This document shows, piece after piece, positions 1 through 5,559 of a DNA stretch of 23,762 nt. The stretch spans positions 62,837-86,598 of the forward strand of contig DLGQ01000013.1 of NCBI GenBank assembly GCA_002482775.1, read 5' to 3'. Each line of letters opens with the position of its first letter. Position 1 is the stretch's first letter. Position numbers and translations under genes: made by a program. Source of the DNA: Flavobacteriales bacterium UBA7690. GTDB taxonomy: Bacteria > Bacteroidota > Bacteroidia > Flavobacteriales_F > PHOS-HE28. The notes beneath the pieces are model-generated. The model did not search any database, had not been told where the DNA came from, and saw only the letters and a program-made list of their open reading frames with translations.

Positions 1-469
1 CACCGCGCTCCAAGCCGTGGAGCAGGAGGGCGGCACCGTGCTTCGGGCTCACGATCTCGGCACCCACACGGTATAGACCAAGGCTCGTTGCATGCGAACC
101 TTCTTTGTTGCTGAAGCTGGTGGCCATGCGTTCCCCGCTGCCTTGGCCGTGCGCCACGTAGGTGCGGAGGACGAGTTCCTTCTTGTCCAGGTCAATGATG
201 TAGAAACGCTTGGCATCGCTGGGCTGCGTCATGTCCGCAATGGCGATCACATGGCCTTTGATGCCCTTGTTCTCCATGCGGCGGTAACAGGCGTTGAACA
301 CGCTTTCCTTCAACTCACCATCCAAGCACAACTCCGTGTAGAGCCCGCTGGCCGTGGCCGCAACGGACGCCGCAGGGGCCGCGTCAGCGGTCCGTTCAGC
401 AGCATTGTCCCCTCCACCTGGCAACAGCCAAGAGAAGAGCAATGCCAAGAGCATTGGCATGTGCATCAT
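1..469 (-). CDS. Murein L,D-transpeptidase catalytic domain family protein (YkuD_2), 5' part only
   Basis: The reading frame enters at the left edge, so only the first 156 codons are present. The start is a pair of adjacent ATGs (469 and 466) preceded by the purine run AGGAAGGA, the clearest ribosome-binding-like site in the window. A short hydrophobic signal peptide (about residues 1-17) is followed by an Ala-rich linker. The visible core contains an FYIIDLDKKELVLRTYVAHG segment, then SFSNKEGSHATSLGLY, then a KHGAALLLHGLERG segment. This order is characteristic of the YkuD_2 (PF13645) family. Members act in the periplasm on peptidoglycan or on lipoprotein attachment. The catalytic Cys/His region lies beyond the window, so activity cannot be judged. 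The gene is divergent from the repeat protein at 689. Family assignment is confident; the substrate is unknown. Confidence 0.85.
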   Translation of the reverse strand, partial: MMHMPMLLALLFSWLLPGGGDNAAERTADAAPAASVAATASGLYTELCLDGELKESVFNACYRRMENKGIKGHVIAIADMTQPSDAKRFYIIDLDKKELVLRTYVAHGQGSGERMATSFSNKEGSHATSLGLYRVGAEIVSPKHGAALLLHGLERG

Positions 470-490
470 TCCTTCCTACAGGTTCTTCCG

Positions 491-533
491 TTGCCTTACC
501 ATCAAGCGAGGTTCCAGTTCGCGGTAAGGCCAA
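491..533. repeat. Imperfect inverted repeat between divergent genes
   Basis: TTGCCTTACC (491-500) is mirrored by GGTAAGGCCAA (523-533), with one extra G and a 22-nt spacer. It lies 22 bp upstream of the L,D-transpeptidase start, inside its probable 5' UTR or promoter. It could be an operator or an mRNA hairpin. The rest of the 470-688 intergenic region shows nothing else convincing. Confidence 0.35.
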
Positions 534-688
534 CGGGGCGGTGAAGTAAACGTTACCGAGAACACGGTGGTCTTCTACGGTAGTTAAATGCTTCAAGTTT
601 CTGGACGTAACGCATTCTGCACCCGACGAATGGTCCATTTAATTCGCCGATCGGACGGAATGTTAGCTTCGATGTACCAACCACCACC

Positions 689-2068
689 ATGTTCCTTCGC
701 ACACTCTCCCTTGTGCTGCTTCTTGCGGCCACCACCTGTTCTGCACAGTTCTACAATTGGGGCTGGGGTCCCGAGATCAGTGTGAACCAGAACGGCAGCA
801 CCATCACCTGCACGGTGTGGGATCCGATCCTCAACACCAGTCGCACGCAGAGCTACACCAGCGTGGCCAGCTGGACGCACGATGACGGTGTGGTGGCGGC
901 CGTTTCGGGCGGCGGTGTGCTCACGGCCATCGTGTACGACATCAACCTGGCCAGCTTCCGATCGGATCAGTTGACGTCCACCAGCGGAACCACGGTGATC
1001 AACAGCGATGGTGTGATCGCATGGGTGACGGGCTCGGGGATCGTAGGCGCAGCGATCTATGACCCCGATGCGCAGACGTGGCGCGATGAGCAGTTAAGTT
1101 CCAACAGCGGCAACCAGATCCAGAACCGCGATGGTGTGGTGACGTGGGTCTCTGCAAGTGGCATCCTTGGCGCCGCGGTCTACGATCCGGGCACCGCCCA
1201 ATGGATGGAAGATCAACTGAGCTCCAACAGTGGGAATGTGGTGCAGAACCGCGACGGCATCGTGGCATGGGTCTCCTCATCGGGCATCCTTGGTGCTGCG
1301 GTCTATGATCCGTCGCTCGGGCAGTGGATGGATGATCAGTTGAGTTCCAATAGCGGGAATGTGTTGGTAGTGGGCCAGGGTGTTGTCGCGTGGAAGTCCC
1401 CGAGCGGTATTCTCGGTGGCGCCGCATACAACTGGACGAACAACTCGTGGGACGATTCACAATTCAGTTCATCCTCCTCCAACACCGTGCCCACGATCGT
1501 GGGTGGTACCGTGCTCTGGACCAATAGCAGCGGCCAACAACGCTATGGATACACCGCGAACGGACAGTGGCAGAATAACGTGAACACCACGATCCGGTGC
1601 GAGTACTACGCCGAGCAGGTCGGGAGCGGTGGTGCGCCACACCTTGCTTACCTATGGTGCCTGTCCATCGGTGCCTCGAGCTATTCGCATACCTGCGGCG
1701 ACGGCCATACCATCACCCGGCGCTGGGCGTGGAAGCAGTATGCTAGCCCTGGCAGCTACTCACCGCAATTGACCATTTTCAACGCTTCCACCAACTCGCA
1801 GTGCAGCGGGCAGTTGAATTTCGTGGGCACCGCGGTGGACGAGAAAGCGCTTTCGAATACCCTTAGGATCACCGTCCAGGAAAGCACGGTTCATATCTCC
1901 AGCGATGCCGCCCTCGGTCTCATCACCATCGTGGATGCCAAGGGAAGTGTCGTCCACACCGGGAGCCATGCTGGAACCAGTGTGCATATCCCGCTACCGG
2001 AAGCGGATGGCATGTACGCGCTCCGTGCCGGCAATGGTGAAGTACGGCGGTTCTCGGTGGTGCGTTAG
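689..2068 (+). CDS. Secreted protein with six 41-residue repeats and T9SS C-terminal sorting domain
   Basis: This is a 459-residue protein with a signal peptide (MFLRTLSLVLLLAATTCSAQ, residues 1-20). Residues 51-296 are six exact-length 41-residue repeats starting at 51, 92, 133, 174, 215 and 256. The consensus is roughly DDQLSSNSGN..., then GVVAWVSSSGILGAAVYDP, ending in QW. Residues 26-50 look like a partial extra unit. Residues 300-380 form a Cys-containing domain unlike the repeats. The last ~70 residues contain a VDAKGSVVHTG segment and a GMYALRAGNGEVRRFSVVR ending, typical of a type A T9SS sorting domain, so the protein is probably exported through T9SS and surface-attached or released. 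The repeat length suits a beta-propeller, but that is inference. No enzymatic motif was recognised. Its stop overlaps the stop of the convergent gene by 4 bp. Confidence 0.85.
   Translation: MFLRTLSLVLLLAATTCSAQFYNWGWGPEISVNQNGSTITCTVWDPILNTSRTQSYTSVASWTHDDGVVAAVSGGGVLTAIVYDINLASFRSDQLTSTSGTTVINSDGVIAWVTGSGIVGAAIYDPDAQTWRDEQLSSNSGNQIQNRDGVVTWVSASGILGAAVYDPGTAQWMEDQLSSNSGNVVQNRDGIVAWVSSSGILGAAVYDPSLGQWMDDQLSSNSGNVLVVGQGVVAWKSPSGILGGAAYNWTNNSWDDSQFSSSSSNTVPTIVGGTVLWTNSSGQQRYGYTANGQWQNNVNTTIRCEYYAEQVGSGGAPHLAYLWCLSIGASSYSHTCGDGHTITRRWAWKQYASPGSYSPQLTIFNASTNSQCSGQLNFVGTAVDEKALSNTLRITVQESTVHISSDAALGLITIVDAKGSVVHTGSHAGTSVHIPLPEADGMYALRAGNGEVRRFSVVR
839..1576 (+). repeat. Six tandem 123-bp coding repeats
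   Basis: Units start at 839, 962, 1085, 1208, 1331 and 1454 and encode the 41-residue repeats. The middle units are the most alike in protein (units 3 and 4 share DQLSSNSGN and GILGAAVYDP). Their DNA differs at many synonymous sites, so this is an old expansion under selection rather than a recent slippage array. Confidence 0.85.
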
Positions 2069-2595
2069 GGATAGGTCTCCTGCCGGATCACGTTGCCGTT
2101 CGCATCCCATTCCCTCCACTCGCCTGTCTTCTTCAGCGTGCCGTCTTCGTTGTAGCCATCCAGCGTGCCTTTGATGCGGATGTTGCCGTTGGGGAAGAAC
2201 TCATGGTAGGCGCCGTTGGGGATGTCGGACAATACCTCTTGGATCACGATCATCATCTCTCCTGTTTCCAGGTCTTCGGTCATCATCGTATCGGATCGAG
2301 CAACATTCCGGTTGATATCGACCCTTCGAAAGATCGCCCCATCCAAATAGAATTCATATCGTGCAAGAGGATAGTCATGCACCACCATTTCCATTTCGCC
2401 GCTTGCGAGGTTTTCAACGTATACTGTGTCCAATACCAGACTATCTACGCAGTGCCCCACCGTACGCGGTTCAAGGTCCGCGTAGTAGCTCATAGCAGAC
2501 TCCACGTCACCGTTGAACTGGATCTCTTGTGCAGGAACGGAGCTTGCAACGGTGCAGGTGAACAGGATGACGAGGTGTTGTACCATACCCTTCAT
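2065..2595 (-). CDS. YwqK/MORN-like secreted protein
   Basis: The frame could open at a TTG at 2610, but the ATG at 2595 (MKGMVQHLVILFTCTVASS) gives a clean signal peptide ending near VPAQ, so that start is used (176 residues). The C-terminal ~55 residues contain GAYHEFFPNGNIRIKGTL and GEWREWDANGNVIRQ. These are variants of the MORN/YwqK-type repeat (W/Y-x-E-[WF]-x-x-NG-x) widespread in Bacteroidota. The middle region (DTVYVENLASGEMEMVV) holds two similar SGEMEMV/TGEMMIV segments, suggesting an internal duplication. The function of this family is unclear; 'antitoxin' in some family names rests on weak evidence. It ends tail-to-tail with the T9SS repeat protein, sharing TTAG. Confidence 0.7.
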   Translation of the reverse strand: MKGMVQHLVILFTCTVASSVPAQEIQFNGDVESAMSYYADLEPRTVGHCVDSLVLDTVYVENLASGEMEMVVHDYPLARYEFYLDGAIFRRVDINRNVARSDTMMTEDLETGEMMIVIQEVLSDIPNGAYHEFFPNGNIRIKGTLDGYNEDGTLKKTGEWREWDANGNVIRQETYP

Positions 2596-2620
2596 GCCGA
2601 AATCTATCAAAGGTGACCCG

Positions 2621-3946
2621 TTACCCCCTCAAGATCGCCTTCGCATAATTCGCCCAGCTCATGTTCTTCGTGGCCTCCACCACGTTCTCGCGCGGGATGG
2701 GCCTTTCGATGCTCGCGTTCATCACCCGCACCATGTCGGCGATGTTCTTCGGTTCAGCCATGTAGCCGTTGAAACCGTCGGTGATGGTCTCGGGGAAATG
2801 CCCCACACGCGTGGCAACCGCCGGTAGTTTGAAGTTGTAGCTCAGGCTTTCCACGCCGCTCGGTGTAGCGGTTTCGTAGAAGAGAACGATGGTATCCGCC
2901 GCTTGGAAGTAGGGCGGTACTTCTTCGTTCGGGATGAAACGATCCACCACAAGCGTGCGGTCCTTCAGGCCCAACTTCTCGATCAGTGCAAGTGGGTCGT
3001 AGTCGCGTTCGTCGTCGGCCTTTTTCAGGAAGATCTTCTTTACCGTGCCGAACACCGCGTTCTTCAATTTGGTGCTCAGCTTGCTCTGGTCGACTGTCTG
3101 CCAGAAGCGTTCGCCCACGACCATCAGGCTCACATCGTCGCGTTGTTTCGCTAGTTCCGCAAAGGCTTCGATGCAGTAGTGAAGTCCCTTGTACTTGCGG
3201 ATGAAGCCGAAGAAGAGGAAGACGTGTTTGCGTAGGTGGTGCTGTGCTTTCCAAGCTTCCTTGTCGAAGGTGGGGTCGGGCTTGAAGAGGGTGTAGATGG
3301 GATGGTAGAGCTTGAGGATCGCAAGCGGCGAGCGGCCAATTTCCAAGTCAGCGAGTGAGTTCACTTGCCGCTGGCCGACTTGCCACTTGCCACTTCTTCT
3401 GCCGTCCAACGTCACCTCGAACTCCTTCTCCGGCATCAACGCCTTCAACTCCTCCGCCGTCTTGTACGCGTGTACGATGAAGCTGTGGCCGTGCCTTAGT
3501 GCCATCCGCGTGAGCCGGGCATCCAGCGAGCTCTGTTCTTTCGCGGCGACGAAGTGTAGATCGAACAGGATCTCGGCCTTCGTGTGTTTGCGTAGGTATT
3601 TCGCGATGGTTTTGAGCGGAATGCCTTGCGTGGGGTTGTACCACTGAATGATGACCTTGTCCGGCTTCAGCGCTGCGATCGCCTGGGCTGTGCTTCTCCA
3701 GGTGCGCGGATCGTTCCAGTTGGTGAGGTACTGAACTGGAATGTCGTAGCCCTCCAAGAAGCTGCTGCGGCTGGTCTTGTCCACGAACTCGCGCGGGATG
3801 ATCGCCGGGTACTGCTGCGTCCAGCTGACGATGGTGACCAGCGCCCCTCCATCCTTCAGCGAGCGCGCCAGCGCGGTGTTGTACTGCGCAATGCCGCCTT
3901 TGAATTTGGGGCCGGGGCCGAAGCAGATGATGTGCGGGGTGCTCAA
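2621..3946 (-). CDS. GT4-type glycosyltransferase with in-frame repeat insertion
   Basis: This is a 441-residue GT-B glycosyltransferase. The N-terminal motif GPGPKFKGGIAQYNTALA is the acceptor-side glycine loop. The C-terminal half holds GFIRKYKGLHYCIEAFAEL, VVGE and an E(x7)E element in ETATPSGVE, followed by GHFPETITDGFNG, which bind the nucleotide-sugar donor. The frame opens with TTG (3944-3946); there is no in-frame ATG before an upstream TAA at 3959-3961, so TTG is the probable start. Residues 185-204 (SGKWQVGQRQVNSLADLEIG) are encoded by a degenerate heptad repeat and look foreign to the family, sitting between the VTLDGRR and ILKLYHPIY segments. It probably transfers a sugar in surface polysaccharide synthesis together with the epimerase at 4448; the sugar is unknown. 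Confidence 0.88.
   Translation of the reverse strand: MSTPHIICFGPGPKFKGGIAQYNTALARSLKDGGALVTIVSWTQQYPAIIPREFVDKTSRSSFLEGYDIPVQYLTNWNDPRTWRSTAQAIAALKPDKVIIQWYNPTQGIPLKTIAKYLRKHTKAEILFDLHFVAAKEQSSLDARLTRMALRHGHSFIVHAYKTAEELKALMPEKEFEVTLDGRRSGKWQVGQRQVNSLADLEIGRSPLAILKLYHPIYTLFKPDPTFDKEAWKAQHHLRKHVFLFFGFIRKYKGLHYCIEAFAELAKQRDDVSLMVVGERFWQTVDQSKLSTKLKNAVFGTVKKIFLKKADDERDYDPLALIEKLGLKDRTLVVDRFIPNEEVPPYFQAADTIVLFYETATPSGVESLSYNFKLPAVATRVGHFPETITDGFNGYMAEPKNIADMVRVMNASIERPIPRENVVEATKNMSWANYAKAILRG
3351..3394 (-). repeat. Degenerate heptad tandem repeat inside the glycosyltransferase gene
   Basis: On the minus strand the units are AGTGGCA (3388-3394), AGTGGCA (3381-3387), AGTCGGCC (3373-3380), AGCGGCA (3366-3372) and AGTGAAC (3359-3365). 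They are followed by TCACTCGC (3351-3358), which begins the reverse complement of the earlier unit. The frame is kept, giving the peptide described for the host gene. Confidence 0.7.
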
Positions 3947-3960
3947 TACGAATGCTGATT

Positions 3961-3986
3961 AACCGCGACGACGCGACAACGCGACG
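3961..3986. repeat. Left inverted repeat of the GxxExxY cassette
   Basis: The repeat begins AACCGCGACGACGC and continues with GACAACGCGACG. It matches the reverse complement of 4418-4443 at 24 of 26 positions. Internally it is a run of CGACGAC/GCGAC-like short units. Confidence 0.85.
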
Positions 3987-4019
3987 CAGGAAGTGTGGTG
4001 TTGAATGCGCATCATATGC

Positions 4020-4397
4020 TTAGAGGTTGTTGACCACGCGCTTCATGGCGTGCTTCAGAAGTGGACTATTGAAGTTGATAACACGCCCAAGTTTATTCCC
4101 GGTAAGCTTGAGGTAGGTGAGCATTTGTGCGAGATGGATGGGATGAAGTTCACTAACGGCTTTCACTTCGATAATGACCGTTCGCTCCACCCAGATATCA
4201 AGTCGATAGCCCACGTCGAGTTTTACTTCACGGTAGACCAGCGGAAGAGCGACTTGGGTTTCTATGCTCAGGCCCATGCCGACCAGTTCATAGGCAAGGC
4301 AGGCTTCATATGCGCTTTCCAACAACCCTGGTCCAAAGTGCCGATGAACCCTGAATGCAGCCTCGATGATCTCATCATCCAGTTCGTTCTCCCGCAT
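4020..4397 (-). CDS. GxxExxY protein (PD-(D/E)XK nuclease-fold, PDDEXK_3)
   Basis: The ATG at 4397 (MRENELDDEIIEAAFRVHRH) gives 125 residues, the usual length; a TTG at 4409 would add four. The family signature is FGPGLLESAYEACLAYEL (G-L-L-E-S-A-Y). The remainder carries a PD-(D/E)XK-like set: Asp in GYRLDIW, the ExK pair in IIEVKAV, and Gln in HLAQMLTYLKL. The ending is the typical LGRVINFNSPLLKHAMKRVVN. No residue of the putative active site is missing. The cellular role of this widespread family is unknown; nucleic-acid cleavage is inferred from the fold only. The gene fills its cassette, with 20 bp from start to right repeat and 33 bp from stop to left repeat. Confidence 0.9.
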   Translation of the reverse strand: MRENELDDEIIEAAFRVHRHFGPGLLESAYEACLAYELVGMGLSIETQVALPLVYREVKLDVGYRLDIWVERTVIIEVKAVSELHPIHLAQMLTYLKLTGNKLGRVINFNSPLLKHAMKRVVNNL

Positions 4398-4417
4398 TTG
4401 TCCGAGCAATGAGCTAA

Positions 4418-4443
4418 CGTCGCGTCGTTGCGTCGTCGCGGTT
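4418..4443. repeat. Right inverted repeat of the GxxExxY cassette
   Basis: This copy reads CGTCGCGTCGTTGCGTCGTC then GCGGTT on the plus strand, pairing with 3961-3986 at 24 of 26 positions. It starts 4 bp after the stop codon of the epimerase in transcription order and 20 bp before the GxxExxY ATG. Confidence 0.85.
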
Positions 4444-4447
4444 CAGA

Positions 4448-5482
4448 TTACATCTTCTTCAACGCCGCCTCATACACCCGCAGCATCCCTTCCTCGATAC
4501 TGATCTTAGCCTTCCAGCCGAGATTCTCTTCCACCCACGTCATGTCGCAGTAGCGGCTGTGAACGCCAACGGGTTTGTCCAGTAAGGGCTTGATGGTCGG
4601 CTTGTAGCCCGCGAAGCCGGTGAAGACATCGATGAGTTCCAGGAAGCTGGTGAGCTTACCCATGCCGATATTGATCGCGCGGCCGTCGCTGATCTTGTCC
4701 ATGGCGAGGAGCGTGAGGTCCAGCACGTCATCGATGTGCACGAAGTCGCGGCCTTGTTTGCCACTGCCCCAGACCTCGAAGGGGTTCTCCTTATTCGCGG
4801 CACGCTTTGCAAGTGAAGGCACAGGATAGGAGAGGTCCTGATCTTCGCCGTATCCGCTGAAGGGCCTGATGCACGTGACATGCACGCCATAGTGGCTCGC
4901 AGCGATCTTCGCCAGGAACTCGCCGGTGAGTTTGCTCCAGCCGTAGGTCATGTCCGGCTCGCCCATCTTCTTGAAGTCGATGTCGGTCTCCTTCAACTTC
5001 AGCGTATTGCTTTCGGTCTGTAGATCGATCGGATACGCGGCGCTGCTGCTGGGATAGAGGAAACGGCGCGGCTTGTTGCGGCATACGTAGAGGACCATCT
5101 CGGCATCGATGCTGAGGTCCTGCGCTACAAGCATGGGGTCGCCATCGATCTTGCTGCGGCCACCGACGATGGCGGCGAAGTGGAAGATGTCGTCGAAGAT
5201 CACGATGTCCAGCCCGTAGCGCTTCTGGAAGTACTGCGGATCCTTGTTCAACTCGCGCAGCACATCGCGCAGGTCGGCTTTCAAGAAGAGCAGCCGTTCA
5301 TCCTGTCCGTAGATCTGGAGCTCCTTGTGCTCGAAGTTCAATTCGTGACCGAGCCAAGTGCTGGGGTGCGTGCCAACGCTGAGGTCATCTATGAAAAGGA
5401 CGCGCGCGCCTTGGGCGTAGAGCCGTTTGACCATGTTGCGGCCTACGAATCCGCAGCCGCCGGTAACTAGGTGAGTAGCCAT
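4448..5482 (-). CDS. NAD-dependent epimerase/dehydratase (extended SDR)
   Basis: The start is placed at the ATG at 5482 (MATHLVTGGCGFVGRNMVKR), so the Rossmann motif TGGCGFVG begins at residue 6. An upstream ATG at 5503 would add seven residues. Signature elements follow in order: FIDDLSVG after strand 2, HFAAIVGG, the active-site Ser region YPSSSAAYP, and the YxxxK pair in TYGWSKLTGE. Then come CIRPFSGYGEDQD and DFVHIDDVLDLTLLAM, typical of UDP/GDP-sugar 4-epimerases, dehydratases and GDP-mannose 3,5-epimerase-like enzymes. About 344 residues is normal for the family. The exact sugar cannot be told from sequence. It was probably cotranscribed with the glycosyltransferase at 2621 before the cassette inserted. 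Confidence 0.9.
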   Translation of the reverse strand: MATHLVTGGCGFVGRNMVKRLYAQGARVLFIDDLSVGTHPSTWLGHELNFEHKELQIYGQDERLLFLKADLRDVLRELNKDPQYFQKRYGLDIVIFDDIFHFAAIVGGRSKIDGDPMLVAQDLSIDAEMVLYVCRNKPRRFLYPSSSAAYPIDLQTESNTLKLKETDIDFKKMGEPDMTYGWSKLTGEFLAKIAASHYGVHVTCIRPFSGYGEDQDLSYPVPSLAKRAANKENPFEVWGSGKQGRDFVHIDDVLDLTLLAMDKISDGRAINIGMGKLTSFLELIDVFTGFAGYKPTIKPLLDKPVGVHSRYCDMTWVEENLGWKAKISIEEGMLRVYEAALKKM

Positions 5483-5559
5483 GCGGTGCCAAAGATCGTT
5501 CATGCATCGCAGCTGATCTTTCCGCGCGAAGCGATGAATACCAACACTATCTTGCCCAC

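Larger units (their letters stand above)
3961..4443 (-). mobile_element. GxxExxY cassette bounded by 26-bp inverted repeats
   Basis: A 483-bp segment contains only the GxxExxY gene and is bounded by inverted repeats at 3961-3986 and 4418-4443. It lies between the stop of the epimerase (4448) and the start of the glycosyltransferase (3946). GATTA occurs at both edges (3957-3961 and 4446-4450), consistent with a target duplication; the right copy is two bases off the repeat. Joining the flanks at GATTA would leave the two host genes 12 nt apart, like a normal operon junction. There is no transposase, so if it moves it would be in trans or by an unknown route. Confidence 0.55.

Noticed and set aside
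839..1576. The 123-bp repeats as a CRISPR or VNTR array
   Set aside because: They are in-frame coding repeats diverged at silent sites, with no spacers.
4005..4412. Plus-strand open frame of 135 codons covering the GxxExxY gene
   Set aside because: The minus strand carries the complete family signature and nuclease-like residues; the plus frame is its mirror.
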